A DNA stretch of 64,000 bases from Terripilifer ovatus (GTDB lineage Bacteria > Pseudomonadota > Alphaproteobacteria > Rhizobiales > Beijerinckiaceae), in contig JARHVB010000028.1 in the NCBI GenBank assembly GCA_029222685.1, forward strand, positions 33,089-97,088, written 5' to 3'. Positions 39,439 through 49,982 of the stretch are shown here, piece by piece (the first letter of the stretch is position 1; the number at the start of each line of letters is the position of its first letter). The notes below the pieces were generated by a model. The model was given only the letters and a program-made list of their open reading frames with translations, was not told the origin of the DNA and did not search any database. The position numbers and the translations under genes were made by a program.

Positions 39439-40734
39439 TTAATCGCGAAAGGGGTTATGAACCAATATGGTATCCGCACGTTCAGGCGAGGTCGACAACA
39501 GCGCCACCGGCGCGCCGATCAATTCCTCGACATGGCGGACGTATTTGATTGCCGCCGCCGGCAGGTCAGCCCAGCTGCGCGCGCCCTGAGTCGTGCCTTC
39601 CCAGCCCTCGATCGTCTCGTAGATCGGCTCGACCCGCGCCTGCGCCGCCTGGCTCGCCGGCAGATAGTCGATGATCTCGCCATCGAGACGATAGGCCGTG
39701 CAGACCTTGATCTCGGCAAAGCCGTCGAGAATGTCGAGCTTGGTGAGTGCAATCCCGTCGATGCCTGAGGTCCGGCAGGTCTGGCGGACCAGGACCGCGT
39801 CGAACCAGCCGCAGCGCCGCGCCCGCCCCGTCACCGTGCCGAATTCGCGGCCGCGCTCGCCGATCAGCTGCCCAGTCGCATCGGTCAGTTCGGACGGGAA
39901 CGGCCCTTCGCCGACCCGCGTCGTATAAGCCTTGGCGATGCCCAGCACATATTGCGCCGCCTTCGGCCCGAGCCCCGAGCCGGTGGCCGCGGCGGCGGAA
40001 ACCGTGTTCGACGAAGTCACGTAGGGATAGGTGCCGTGATCGATATCGAGCAGTGCGCCTTGCGCGCCCTCGAACAGGATGCGCTTGCCGTCGCGACGCA
40101 ATTCGTCCAGCAGCAGCCAGGTGCGGTCCATATAGGACAGCACTTCGTCCTTCACGGCGGCGAGTTCCTCGCGCACGGCAGCGGCGCTGACTTCGGCGAT
40201 GCCGAGACCGCGGCGGATGGCGTTGTGATGCACAAGCAGCCGCGCGATCTTCATGTCGATGGTCCCGAAATCTTCGAGATCCATGACGCGGATGGCGCGG
40301 CGGCCGACCTTGTCTTCGTAGGCCGGCCCGATGCCGCGCATGGTCGTGCCGATCTTTGTGCCTGCGGCAGCGGTGTTTTCGCGCAGCGCGTCGAGTTCGC
40401 GATGCAGCGACAAAATCAGCGGCGCGTTCTCGGCGATGCGCAGATTGTCGCGCGAAATATGCACGCCCTGCCCGCGCAGCGCTGCGATCTCCTTGACCAG
40501 ATGATAGGGATCGACCACCACGCCATTGCCGATGACCGACAGCTTGCCCGGCCGCACGATGCCCGACGGCAGCAGCGACAGCTTGTAGGTGACGCCATCG
40601 ATAACGAGCGTATGGCCGGCATTGTGGCCGCCCTGGAAGCGCACGACGACATCCGCTTCGAGCGAGAGCCAGTCGACAATCTTGCCTTTGCCCTCATCGC
40701 CCCACTGGGCGCCGACGACGACCACATTCGCCAT
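39439..40734 (-). CDS. purA: Adenylosuccinate synthetase
   Basis: GTP-dependent first step from IMP to AMP. The 431 residues open with [20 protein letters not shown], the P-loop signature. [12 protein letters not shown] lies near residue 32, [14 protein letters not shown] near 128-141, [20 protein letters not shown] near 220, and a C-terminal guanine-recognition TSPER near 420. ATG 40734 is the family start; the frame extends upstream to 40806 without conservation. A terminator-like hairpin lies 49-86 bases upstream of the start on the same strand, so expression may be attenuated or isolated from the atp operon. Confidence 0.96.
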   Translation of the reverse strand: MANVVVVGAQWGDEGKGKIVDWLSLEADVVVRFQGGHNAGHTLVIDGVTYKLSLLPSGIVRPGKLSVIGNGVVVDPYHLVKEIAALRGQGVHISRDNLRIAENAPLILSLHRELDALRENTAAAGTKIGTTMRGIGPAYEDKVGRRAIRVMDLEDFGTIDMKIARLLVHHNAIRRGLGIAEVSAAAVREELAAVKDEVLSYMDRTWLLLDELRRDGKRILFEGAQGALLDIDHGTYPYVTSSNTVSAAAATGSGLGPKAAQYVLGIAKAYTTRVGEGPFPSELTDATGQLIGERGREFGTVTGRARRCGWFDAVLVRQTCRTSGIDGIALTKLDILDGFAEIKVCTAYRLDGEIIDYLPASQAAQARVEPIYETIEGWEGTTQGARSWADLPAAAIKYVRHVEELIGAPVALLSTSPERADTILVHNPFRD

Positions 40735-40782
40735 GCTGGTGTAAGCCTTGTTTACGTGGGCCGCCTCAACGGCCCATTTCAG

Positions 40783-40820
40783 AAAAAACCCCGGCGGCAA
40801 CCGCAATGGCTGCCCCGGGG
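40783..40820 (-). terminator. Terminator-like hairpin in front of purA
   Basis: On the reverse strand TGCCCCGGGG-type arms pair (40789-40799 with 40811-40820, one bulged C) and are followed by six T residues (A-run 40783-40788). It is a second terminator after the one at 40893-40922, with only about 70 bases between, and lies within the likely purA leader. Confidence 0.75.
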
Positions 40821-40892
40821 CTCATTGCGGGTATGCATTAGCGGATGTGGGCCGGCGAGTAAAGCCGCGATGACGGGGAGATGAAAACACGA

Positions 40893-40922
40893 AGGCCCGG
40901 CTCAGCTTGCCGAACCGGGCCT
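40893..40922 (-). terminator. Terminator of the atp operon
   Basis: AGGCCCGG (40893-40900) and CCGGGCCT (40915-40922) are perfect complements over a 14-base loop. Read on the reverse strand the stem is followed by TCGTGTTTTC. It starts about 23 bases past the atpC stop. Confidence 0.75.
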
Positions 40923-40944
40923 CGATACCTGTTAGATTGACGTT

Positions 40945-41346
40945 TCAGAGCTTCAGCGCGGTCTTCACTTCACGCAATTGCTCCAGCCGCTCGGCGGCGC
41001 GCTGACGCGTATCTTCCGCCTTGGCGTCGGCGACGTCTTCCTCGGCATTCTTGATTTCGAGGTCGAGCGCGGCGGTGTCGAGATCTTCCAGCGCGATCGC
41101 TTGTTCGGCCAGGATGGTCAGCACGTTGTTGGCGACATCGGCGAAGCCGCCGCGCACGAACAGGTTGCGCTTGCCGCCCTTATCGTCCTCGAAATGCACC
41201 ACGCCCGGCTTCAGCATCGCCATCACCGGGGCATGGTCCTTGAGCACCATGAACTCGCCCTCGACGCTCGGCACGACGACGGATTCCACCGCACCCGAGA
41301 ACAGGAGCCTCTCGGGCGAGACGAGATCGAAGTGAAATGCGGCCAT
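40945..41346 (-). CDS. atpC: F1 ATP synthase epsilon subunit
   Basis: The 133-residue central-stalk subunit has the N-terminal beta-barrel start [20 protein letters not shown] and the [21 protein letters not shown] block near residue 30, then the C-terminal helical hairpin ([21 protein letters not shown]). It couples rotation to catalysis and can inhibit ATP hydrolysis. It is the last gene of the operon, 38 bases after atpD. Confidence 0.95.
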   Translation of the reverse strand: MAAFHFDLVSPERLLFSGAVESVVVPSVEGEFMVLKDHAPVMAMLKPGVVHFEDDKGGKRNLFVRGGFADVANNVLTILAEQAIALEDLDTAALDLEIKNAEEDVADAKAEDTRQRAAERLEQLREVKTALKL

Positions 41347-41384
41347 ATTGGTCCCCGGTCAGCGAAAGCTTGATGTGAAGCAGA

Positions 41385-42857
<1,473 letters not shown>

Positions 42858-43271
42858 TCAGACGAGAGTGAGTGTCACGGGAATATTGTTGCGGGTCGCA
42901 TTCGAGTAGGGGCAGATCTTGTGCGCGCCCTCGATGATTTCGCGCGCCTTGTCCGGATCGACACCGGGCAATTTCACTTTCAGATTGACCGCTAGCGAGA
43001 AGCCGCCGCCGTCAGGCTGGTTGAGATCGACCTCGGCCGTCACTTCGGCGCGCTGTACATCGACCTTGTGCTGGCCGCCGACGACGAGGATCGCCTGATT
43101 GAAGCAGGCCGAATAGCCAAGCGCGAACAACTGCTCCGGATTGGAGCCGCGGCCGGTGCCGCCGAGCGATTTCGGAAACGCGAAGGCGAGGCCGAGGCCG
43201 CCTTCCGCGAGCGTCGAACGGCCGTTGCGTCCGCCTTCCGACGTGGCGCTGGTGTTATAGAGCTGCTTCAT
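42858..43271 (-). CDS. ohr: Organic hydroperoxide resistance protein Ohr, inside the atp operon
   Basis: Thiol peroxidase of the OsmC/Ohr fold that reduces lipid and organic hydroperoxides. The 137-residue protein begins MKQLYNTSATSEGGRNG. The two catalytic cysteines are Cys56 (LGYSACFNQA) and Cys120 (KICPYSNATRNN), at the spacing seen in Ohr rather than OsmC; NPEQLFALGYSACF is the classical motif. AAAGGAG precedes ATG 43271. It lies 22 bases after atpG and 39 bases before atpD on the same strand, so it is almost certainly transcribed with the ATP synthase genes. No OhrR regulator is adjacent; the MarR at 21 kb is not linked. Confidence 0.93.
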   Translation of the reverse strand: MKQLYNTSATSEGGRNGRSTLAEGGLGLAFAFPKSLGGTGRGSNPEQLFALGYSACFNQAILVVGGQHKVDVQRAEVTAEVDLNQPDGGGFSLAVNLKVKLPGVDPDKAREIIEGAHKICPYSNATRNNIPVTLTLV

Positions 43272-43293
43272 CTCCAAACTCCTTTACGGCGTG

Positions 43294-44181
43294 TTACAGC
43301 GCTTCCGCGCCCGAGATGATTTCGATCAGTTCCTTCGTGATCATCGCCTGGCGCGACCGGTTGTAGACGATCGTCTGCTTCTTGATCATATCGCCGGCAT
43401 TGCGCGTCGCATTGTCCATCGAGCTCATGCGCGCGCCCTGTTCGGAGGCGGCATTCTCGAGCAGCGCGCGGAACACCTGCACGGCGATATTGCGCGGCAG
43501 CAGGCTGGCGAGAATCTCGTTCTCTTCGGGTTCGTATTCGTAGACGGCCTGATCTTTCGCCTCAGCCGGCTTCACCGTTGCGTCGGCAACCGGAATCTGC
43601 GCCGGGATGATCTGCAGCGCCGTCGGGATTTGCAGGATCACCGAACGGAAGCGCGAGAAGAACAGCGTCGCGACATCGAACTGACCGCCATCGTAACGCG
43701 CGATGACGTTGCGGGCGATCTCGGCCGCGTTCTCGAAACCGATGTAACGCACCGACCGCAATTCGATCAACTCGATGATCTGCTTCTCGAACTGGCGGCG
43801 AAGCTGGTCGTAGCCCTTCTTGCCGACGCAGATGATCTTGACCGTCTTGCCCAGCGCCATCAGCGACACGGCGCGCTCGCGCGCCAGGCGCACGATCGAC
43901 GAATTGAAGGCGCCGCAAAGGCCGCGCTCGGCGGTGCAGACAACCAGCAGGTGCACGTCGTCCTTGCCGGTGCCGGCCAGCAGGGCCGGCCCGCCGCCCG
44001 CCTGGCCCGCCGCCACGTTGGCGAGCACCGCATCCATGCGCTCGGCATAGGGACGCGCGGCTTCGGCCGCCATTTGCGCGCGGCGCAGCTTCGCCGCGGC
44101 CACCATTTGCATGGCTTTGGTGATTTTCTGCGTCGCCTTGACGCTCGAAATCCGGGTTCGCAGGTCCTTCAACGAGGGCAT
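43294..44181 (-). CDS. atpG: F1 ATP synthase gamma subunit
   Basis: Central rotating shaft, 295 residues. It has the conserved N-terminal helix [20 protein letters not shown] followed by [16 protein letters not shown], the central [20 protein letters not shown] text ([12 protein letters not shown] near residue 85), and the C-terminal helix [40 protein letters not shown]. The length is typical. It follows atpA by 97 bases and precedes ohr by 22. Confidence 0.97.
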   Translation of the reverse strand: MPSLKDLRTRISSVKATQKITKAMQMVAAAKLRRAQMAAEAARPYAERMDAVLANVAAGQAGGGPALLAGTGKDDVHLLVVCTAERGLCGAFNSSIVRLARERAVSLMALGKTVKIICVGKKGYDQLRRQFEKQIIELIELRSVRYIGFENAAEIARNVIARYDGGQFDVATLFFSRFRSVILQIPTALQIIPAQIPVADATVKPAEAKDQAVYEYEPEENEILASLLPRNIAVQVFRALLENAASEQGARMSSMDNATRNAGDMIKKQTIVYNRSRQAMITKELIEIISGAEAL

Positions 44182-44278
44182 TTTGCTCTCTTAAGCTCCC
44201 TCTCCCGAAGAGAAGGTGGGTTTGCAGACTGACTATGCAGGCTCCCTCCGTCGCGAGACGGCGGGAGCCTTGGATCGT

Positions 44279-45808
44279 TTACGCGAAGTTCTTCGTGTAG
44301 GTCTCGACGAGACCCTTCAGCGTCGCCTCGTCGGCGGAAGACAGATCGCGCGAGTCGCGAATGCTGTTCAGCAACGGAACATGGCTGGTGCGCAGCAGCG
44401 CCAGCAGGCCGTCCTCGAACGCACGCACGCGGTTGACCGCGATGCCGTCGAGATAGCCGTTGACGCCCGCATAGATCACACAGACCTGTTCTTCCATCTT
44501 CAGCGGCGCGAACTGCGGCTGCTTGAGAAGTTCGGTCAGGCGCGAGCCGCGGTTGAGCAGACGCTGCGTCACCGCATCGAGATCGGAGCCGAACTGCGCG
44601 AACGCCGCCATTTCACGATACTGGGCGAGCTCGCCCTTGATCTTGCCGGCGACCTTCTTGGTCGCCTTCGTCTGCGCCGAGGAGCCGACGCGCGACACCG
44701 ACAGGCCGACGTTCACCGCCGGGCGGATGCCCTGGTAGAACAGATCGGTTTCGAGGAAGATCTGGCCGTCGGTGATCGAGATGACGTTCGTCGGGATATA
44801 GGCCGACACGTCGTTGGCCTGGGTCTCGATGATCGGCAGCGCCGTCAGCGAACCCTTGCCGTTATCGTCGTTGAGTTTGGCGGCGCGCTCGAGCAGGCGT
44901 GAATGCAGATAGAACACGTCGCCGGGATAGGCTTCGCGGCCCGGCGGACGGCGCAGCAGGAGCGACATCTGGCGGTAGGCGACGGCCTGCTTCGACAGAT
45001 CGTCATAGATGATCAGGCCGTGCATGCCGTTGTCGCGGAAATATTCGCCCATGGCGCAGCCGGCGAACGGCGCCAGGAACTGCATCGGCGCCGGATCGGA
45101 CGCGGTGGCGGCGACGATGATCGAATATTCGAGCGCGCCCTGCTCTTCGAGCACTTTCACGAACTGCGCGACGGTCGAGCGCTTCTGGCCGATGGCGACA
45201 TAGACGCAATAGAGCTTGACGTGTTCGTCGGTCGACTGGTTCAGCGGCTTCTGGTTGAGAATGGCGTCGAGCGCCACGGCGGTCTTGCCGGTCTGGCGAT
45301 CGCCGATGATCAGTTCGCGCTGGCCGCGGCCGATGGGGATCAGCGCATCGATGGCCTTGAGGCCGGTCGCCATCGGCTCGTGCACCGATTTGCGGGGAAT
45401 GATGCCAGGCGCCTTGACGTCGACGCGGGCGCGCTTCGAAGCCTTGATCGGGCCCTTGCCGTCGATCGGATTGCCGAGCGCGTCGACGACGCGGCCGAGC
45501 AGTTCCTTGCCGACCGGCACGTCGACGATGGCGCCGGTGCGCTTGACGGTCTGGCCTTCCTTGATGTCGCGGTCGGAACCGAAAATAACGATACCGACAT
45601 TGTCGCTTTCGAGGTTCAGCGCCATGCCGCGGACGCCGTTTTCGAACTCGACCATCTCGCCGGCCTGGACATTGTCGAGCCCGTAGACACGCGCGATGCC
45701 GTCGCCGACCGACAGAACCTGTCCGACTTCGGTAACTTCTGCTTCGTTACCGAAATTGGCGATTTCATTCTTGAGAATCGCCGAAATCTCAGCGGCGCGG
45801 ATATCCAT
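44279..45808 (-). CDS. atpA: F1 ATP synthase alpha subunit
   Basis: Non-catalytic nucleotide-binding subunit, 509 residues. It has [20 protein letters not shown] at the N terminus, P-loop [20 protein letters not shown] near 167, [17 protein letters not shown] near 203 and [13 protein letters not shown] near 373. The ATG overlaps the atpH stop by one base (TGATG). Confidence 0.98.
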   Translation of the reverse strand: MDIRAAEISAILKNEIANFGNEAEVTEVGQVLSVGDGIARVYGLDNVQAGEMVEFENGVRGMALNLESDNVGIVIFGSDRDIKEGQTVKRTGAIVDVPVGKELLGRVVDALGNPIDGKGPIKASKRARVDVKAPGIIPRKSVHEPMATGLKAIDALIPIGRGQRELIIGDRQTGKTAVALDAILNQKPLNQSTDEHVKLYCVYVAIGQKRSTVAQFVKVLEEQGALEYSIIVAATASDPAPMQFLAPFAGCAMGEYFRDNGMHGLIIYDDLSKQAVAYRQMSLLLRRPPGREAYPGDVFYLHSRLLERAAKLNDDNGKGSLTALPIIETQANDVSAYIPTNVISITDGQIFLETDLFYQGIRPAVNVGLSVSRVGSSAQTKATKKVAGKIKGELAQYREMAAFAQFGSDLDAVTQRLLNRGSRLTELLKQPQFAPLKMEEQVCVIYAGVNGYLDGIAVNRVRAFEDGLLALLRTSHVPLLNSIRDSRDLSSADEATLKGLVETYTKNFA

Positions 45809-46371
45809 CAGCCGACCTCTTTCATACGAGTGCGAATTGAGTTGAGTTTTGTTTTCAGGGAGCCGTCGACCATGCGAGAGCCCAGTTTCACGACGAGACC
45901 GCCGATGATCGCGGGATCGACCTTGACGGCAAGATCGACCGACTTGCCGCCGGAGGCCGCCGCCAGCGCGTCTTTCAGCGCCGCCAGGTTGGCGTCGTTC
46001 AGCGGCTCGGCAACGGTGACTTCGGCGCGGGTGACGCCGTTTTCCTGATCGACCAGCGAGTTGAACACGCGGATCATGTCCAGCACCGAGAACAGCCGGC
46101 GCTTGCTGGCGACGAGCTTGAGGAAATTCGCGGCGACGCCGGAGATGCCGGCCTTGTCGAGAACGGCCGTGATCGCCTTGACCTGTTCCGGGGCGCTGAA
46201 CACCGGGCTGCGCACCAGGCGCTGCAGGTCCGGACTGGCAGCGACGAGATCGCCGAAGTTCTTCAGATCGGCCGCGACCCGGTCAACCGATTTCTGGTCC
46301 TTGGCGAGTTCGAACAGGGCCAGTGCGTAGCGCCCTGCCATGCCGGAAACGATGGAATCCTGTTGCGCCAC
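45808..46371 (-). CDS. atpH: F1 ATP synthase delta subunit (GTG start)
   Basis: Peripheral-stalk (OSCP-type) subunit of 187 residues. Family features: [20 protein letters not shown] at the N terminus, [20 protein letters not shown] near 91-110, [12 protein letters not shown] near 125, and the C-terminal [32 protein letters not shown]. The only start that fits the family is GTG at 46371; the longer open frame to 46527 is not conserved sequence. It is first in atpHAG-ohr-DC. F0 genes are absent, as usual in alphaproteobacteria where they form a separate operon. Confidence 0.93.
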   Translation of the reverse strand: MAQQDSIVSGMAGRYALALFELAKDQKSVDRVAADLKNFGDLVAASPDLQRLVRSPVFSAPEQVKAITAVLDKAGISGVAANFLKLVASKRRLFSVLDMIRVFNSLVDQENGVTRAEVTVAEPLNDANLAALKDALAAASGGKSVDLAVKVDPAIIGGLVVKLGSRMVDGSLKTKLNSIRTRMKEVG

Positions 46372-46803
46372 GTGAAATCTGGCCTCTGTTGATGCTGTTC
46401 GCACACATTCTCCGGGCATTCTCCCGCGTGATCGGCGCTGGAAAAACCCGGCATGCATGCTGTCTGGAGACGGGCCGGACCGCGCAGCCCGCGCATTCCC
46501 GCCCCGAAGGCGCGCCGGGGTTAACATATGGACTTTCGCGGCGCAACTCTCCCCGGTCTACAGCAGTTGGACAAATATGAGGCGTCTCGCCGCAGCCGCG
46601 CCGTCCGCGGTTCATATGATTGCAGTTTTACCCGTAATTCTACGGGTGCCGATCCTGCACGCGGCAGCGTGATCTAGGCTTTTCACAATGTGAGGCCGCT
46701 TGCTATTGTCCTAGAACGGCATGAGACAAGGCTTGGGCAAGGCTTGGGCAAGGCTTGGGCAAGGCTTGGGCAAGGCTTGGGAAGGCATGGGGGAAGAAAC
46801 GCA
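46372..46803. other. 432-base intergenic region upstream of atpH and the GST gene
   Basis: This divergent promoter region holds no supported gene. The small palindrome TCACAATGTGA lies near 46682-46692 and a GCTATTGT box near 46701. The 11-bp tandem repeat (46727-46781) sits between that promoter-like area and the GST start. Confidence 0.5.
46727..46781. repeat. 11-bp tandem repeat, five exact copies
   Basis: CAAGGCTTGGG repeats five times head to tail, then decays (AAGGCATGGGG). It ends 22 bases before the GTG of the GST gene, covering the leader just upstream of its ribosome site, where copy-number change could affect expression. Confidence 0.92.
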
Positions 46804-47439
46804 GTGATCGATCTCTATTTCTGGACGACGGACAACGGCTACAAGGCGCGTCAGGGCATGGAGGAGAGCGGGCTTCCACACCGCCTTAGACTCGTCAATA
46901 TCCGCGAGAAGGAACAGTTCCAGCCAGACTATCTGAAGATCAGCCCCGGCCACAAGATTCCCGCCATCGTCGATCACGACGGCCCCGGCGGCGCCACGCT
47001 CAGCCTGTGCGAATCCGGCGCCATTCTGAAATATCTCGGCGAGAAGGCCGCCAACGGCCTCTACCCGGCCGACCCGCTGGCGCGCGCCAGGGTCGATCAA
47101 TGGCTGTTCTACGGTTCCGCCACCTTCACCACCCTGGCGCAGCAGTTCGGCCATTTCGTCGTCCGACTGCCGCAAGACCCGCGCTTGCCGCAAGACGTGC
47201 CGGCGGCCAAGGCGCATTACACGGCGACCCTGCGCGACATGCTTGCCACCCTCGACCGCCACCTCGCCGACAATGAATATTTTGCCGGCGCCTATTCGGT
47301 CGCCGATATTTCCATCTATCCCGACGTGCACCTGCACGGCGTCAGGGACATCGGCCTCGACACCTATCCCAACCTGCGCCGCTGGCACGATGCCATCGCG
47401 GCGCGCCCGGCGGTGCAGAAGGCCTGGGGGCCGCATTGA
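46804..47439 (+). CDS. Glutathione S-transferase family protein (GTG start)
   Basis: The 211-residue protein has a thioredoxin-like N-terminal domain (IDLYFWTTDNGYKARQGMEE), the cis-proline segment SPGHKIPAIVDHD near residue 60 and the glutathione-binding ESGAILKYLGEK near 77. The all-helical C-terminal domain contains NEYFAGAYSVADISIYP near 158. It resembles the YfcG/YghU group that handles glutathione disulphides or peroxides. GGGGGAAG precedes the GTG at 46804; an upstream frame through the tandem repeat is rejected. It is divergent from the atp operon. Confidence 0.88.
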   Translation: MIDLYFWTTDNGYKARQGMEESGLPHRLRLVNIREKEQFQPDYLKISPGHKIPAIVDHDGPGGATLSLCESGAILKYLGEKAANGLYPADPLARARVDQWLFYGSATFTTLAQQFGHFVVRLPQDPRLPQDVPAAKAHYTATLRDMLATLDRHLADNEYFAGAYSVADISIYPDVHLHGVRDIGLDTYPNLRRWHDAIAARPAVQKAWGPH

Positions 47440-47902
47440 AGCCGCAATCCCGAAACGAGAGCGGGAACGCATAAAGCGGACGAACCATGCCTAAAGGTGC
47501 TTTTCAAACGTGCCATGCTTAACTATATGACGTGCCGTGGCCGACAGGCCGGAGGGAATTGGATTTCTCCTCCATCACCGGTCGTCTACAGCGCGTGGCG
47601 AGTCCGCAGTCATGTGCGATTGCGCACATACCACCTGTCATAATGTGGTAAGGTCAAAACAGGATACTTGCGGAACCAATTACATCGACTGAGGTAGACG
47701 CGGCAGCTTGCGCGTGCGTCGCATTTTAGCAGCGCCATTCAACAACGGCGTAACCATAGGTGCGGTTAACAATCCTGGAAGCCACCTTTTGCGGTATCTT
47801 GAGGGAACGATAGCAAACCAATCTGACTTTAAGACTGGGACGTCCGTACCGCTCACCGCATTTCAATCTCACTTTCAGCCGGCCATTAAGCAGGAACCAC
47901 CT
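47440..47902. other. 463-base intergenic region with a palindrome
   Basis: There is no supported gene. An open frame continues upstream of 47903 to 47708 but is unlike a protein N terminus. The region contains the perfect palindrome at 47612-47629 and a long potential leader for the gene at 47903. Confidence 0.5.
47612..47629. promoter_or_regulatory. Perfect 7+4+7 palindrome, operator-like
   Basis: ATGTGCG-ATTG-CGCACAT. The arms match exactly. A related imperfect copy lies at 10321-10336 upstream of the L,D-transpeptidase. Size and symmetry suit a dimeric regulator. It is about 275 bases before the start at 47903 and 175 after the GST stop. Confidence 0.45.
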
Positions 47903-48628
47903 ATGAAACGGTCATGGCCTGTGTTTGTAGCTTTCCTTTCGTTCAGCGTTCTCGGCAGTTCCGGAAGCGCCCAGGCGGGCCTGTTCGATTTTCTCTTCGG
48001 CAACCAGCAGCCTGCAGCCCCTTACGGCTATGCGCCCCAGCGGCCGATGGACATGCAGAACCGCAAGGGGGCGAACAAATTCAGGGATCCGAGAGAAGCG
48101 AAAGAGAAATCGCACCGCGATGCCGAACGCCTGTCCGCCAGCGGCGACAAGGCCAGTCCCCTGCCGGCGCGCGATCTCGTGGCCATCCGCAAGCTGTCCG
48201 CCGTCGCCCGCGACCAGGGTTTCCAGGCCGCTTTCATGCAAGATCCAACCCTGCGCCCGGGCGACATTCTTGTAACCCAGGCCGGGATCGTGGTGTTCGA
48301 AGGCGGCGACAAGAGCCGGGCGAACAATTTCCGTCCGCTCTCCAGTTCGAGGCTGAAAAATCGCGCCGATCTCGCCCTGCTGCAAAAGATCAGCGGTTTC
48401 GGCCAGCCGCACCTTGCGCTGCCTGCCTCAGACGCGATGCCGCCGCTCGTCATTCAACAACGCGGCAGGCGCGCGGCGAAAGCCGACACCCCCGGCAACC
48501 AGCCGCCGAAAGTCGACCTGCCGAAGGTCGAACCGTCAAGGATTGAACCGCGGAAGGCTGAAACAGCGAAAGTCGAGCCGGTCAAAATCGATATTGCCAA
48601 TCCGCGGGAAGCCGCTATCACGCAATAG
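47903..48628 (+). CDS. Exported protein of unknown function with charged, proline-rich tail
   Basis: The 241-residue protein has a signal peptide (1-24, ending GSAQA-GLF) and a short LFDFLFGNQQPAAPYGYAPQ segment. A charged region follows, then a compact block (about 85-150) with QDPTLRPGDILVTQAGIVVF and a final tail of Lys/Glu/Pro repeats (PPKVDLPKVEP, PRKAETAKVEPVKID). The pattern suggests an envelope or periplasmic protein that reaches across peptidoglycan. AGGA precedes ATG 47903. I do not recognise a family. Confidence 0.75.
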   Translation: MKRSWPVFVAFLSFSVLGSSGSAQAGLFDFLFGNQQPAAPYGYAPQRPMDMQNRKGANKFRDPREAKEKSHRDAERLSASGDKASPLPARDLVAIRKLSAVARDQGFQAAFMQDPTLRPGDILVTQAGIVVFEGGDKSRANNFRPLSSSRLKNRADLALLQKISGFGQPHLALPASDAMPPLVIQQRGRRAAKADTPGNQPPKVDLPKVEPSRIEPRKAETAKVEPVKIDIANPREAAITQ

Positions 48629-48657
48629 CAGGCGCAAACCCTCTCTGTCCGGGACGA

Positions 48658-49056
48658 TCAGGCCGGCGACCGCGGCAAGGCGCTCGGCAAGCCGACCCGC
48701 ACCAGCACACCATCAGGATCCGACAGCGCGAATTCATACATGCCCCAGGCCTTGTCGGACGGCCCGTCCGCCCCGATGATTTCGTCGATGAATTTGGCGG
48801 CAAGTTTGTCGACATCGGCGCTGGAAAGATACAGGCCGAACGGGTTCTTGCCGGGTACGACCCAGCCTTTCACCGCTTCAGTCAGATGCAGATGCGCGCC
48901 CTGTCCGTTCGACAGAATGCGATAGCTGTCATCTTCGCCGGCTGCCGGCCTGTCAAGGCGCGTGAATCCGAGACGGTTGTAGAAGCGTTCCGACGCATCG
49001 AGATCGTTGCAGGGCACGACGGCGGTGATCGTTCCGGATGACGGCGCTTCGCTCAT
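48658..49056 (-). CDS. VOC (glyoxalase/bleomycin-resistance fold) protein
   Basis: The 132-residue protein has the paired beta-alpha-beta-beta-beta units of the vicinal oxygen chelate superfamily: VVPCNDLDASERFYNRLGFT near residue 13, then LHLTEAVKGW near 55 and a second unit (FGLYLSSADVDKLA, WGMYEFALSDPDGVLVRVG). Members include lyases, dioxygenases and resistance proteins; nothing specifies which. It sits 19 bases upstream of the next reverse-strand gene's stop, consistent with cotranscription. Confidence 0.82.
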   Translation of the reverse strand: MSEAPSSGTITAVVPCNDLDASERFYNRLGFTRLDRPAAGEDDSYRILSNGQGAHLHLTEAVKGWVVPGKNPFGLYLSSADVDKLAAKFIDEIIGADGPSDKAWGMYEFALSDPDGVLVRVGLPSALPRSPA

Positions 49057-49075
49057 GGTCGAATCCTCGCTGCAC

Positions 49076-49498
49076 TCAACGCGACCGCTTCATCAGCCGC
49101 GCCGGTGCGAATTCTTTCAGAAATTTCACATGGTCTGCAACCGGCAAATAACCGCCGTTGCGTCCGTTGGGGCGGATCTCTGAGACATAAGCGATGTCGG
49201 GACCATGCGTCGGCTGATATACCACGTCGATATAAACGCGCGGTTCCGCGTTCGCATCGCCGCAAGCGATGTTCATGCCGTAGTCGTAACCGCTGAAACT
49301 GCATGCCTGTCCGGATAGCTTCAGGCGCTGCATATAGGCGCCGAACTTGCCGAACGATTGTTCCATACCGGGCGGGCCGACGGTCATGTCCAGCTTTTCC
49401 GTTTTGCCGCGGTCAAGCGCCGCAGCAACGGAGATGCCTGCCACAAGAGGTGTCAACATGAAGAACGAACGGATTAAAACATCGAAGCGCTGGGCCAT
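49076..49498 (-). CDS. Small exported protein, unknown function
   Basis: The 140-residue protein has an N-terminal hydrophobic segment (about 8-28) likely to be a signal peptide or anchor. The remainder is soluble with one Cys pair (QACSFSGYDYGMNIACGD, near 66 and 77) that could form a disulphide in the periplasm, and VYIDVVYQPTHGPDIAYVSE near 87. No family recognised. It is upstream of the VOC gene on the same strand. Confidence 0.65.
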   Translation of the reverse strand: MAQRFDVLIRSFFMLTPLVAGISVAAALDRGKTEKLDMTVGPPGMEQSFGKFGAYMQRLKLSGQACSFSGYDYGMNIACGDANAEPRVYIDVVYQPTHGPDIAYVSEIRPNGRNGGYLPVADHVKFLKEFAPARLMKRSR

Positions 49499-49540
49499 TG
49501 CATCTCTCTACCATGATGCATCGAGAACCACGTGCGCAAC

Positions 49541-49588
49541 CACACCTACAAACACACCTACAAACACACCTACAAACACACCTACAAA
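49541..49588. repeat. 12-bp tandem repeat, four exact copies
   Basis: CACACCTACAAA repeats four times (49541-49588), preceded by a near copy. It lies upstream of the exported-protein gene (start 49498) and downstream of the CsbD-like gene. It is non-coding in any convincing frame; one reverse frame gives a low-complexity Cys-Arg/Val peptide only. Confidence 0.92.
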
Positions 49589-49674
49589 CATGAAATCGCC
49601 CCGGCCAAGAGCCAGGGCGATCATTGAAATCGTCGCACAACTGTCGATTTCCACGCCTTTACGGAATCGTAAAA

Positions 49675-49890
49675 TCAGAGCTTCTTCTGGACGGCGTCGT
49701 TAGCCTTGTCGGCGATATCCTTCACCTTGTCCTTCGCGTCGCCCATGGCCTTCTGAGCCTCGCCCTTCATCTGCTGGGCTTTGCCCTCGGCCTGCATCTG
49801 CTCCGATCCGACAGCCTTGCCAACACCTTCCTTGACGTTGCCAGCGGCCTTGTTGGCGATACCGGAAGCTTTATCTGCTGTGCTACCCAT
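49675..49890 (-). CDS. CsbD-like stress-associated protein
   Basis: The 71-residue, hydrophilic helical protein has repeated [20 protein letters not shown] and [20 protein letters not shown] segments, the hallmark of CsbD/YjbJ proteins, which accumulate under general stress and are of unknown biochemical function. GGAG precedes ATG 49890. It is a single reverse-strand gene. Confidence 0.88.
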   Translation of the reverse strand: MGSTADKASGIANKAAGNVKEGVGKAVGSEQMQAEGKAQQMKGEAQKAMGDAKDKVKDIADKANDAVQKKL

Positions 49891-49982
49891 GATGAACTCC
49901 TGCGTTAGACCTGTAAAACCGCCAAGAGCCGGAATGGTTCCGCGCAAAAATCCCTCTCCACTCGCCCCATTTTCAACACAGC

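Noticed and set aside
46690..46803. N-terminal extension of the GST gene through the 11-bp repeats
   Set aside because: It would translate to low-complexity Gly/Leu/Arg sequence; the GTG at 46804 has a ribosome site and matches the family N terminus.
49541..49588. CRISPR-like repeats
   Set aside because: Units are 12 bases and directly adjacent without spacers; this is a simple tandem repeat, and no cas genes are near.
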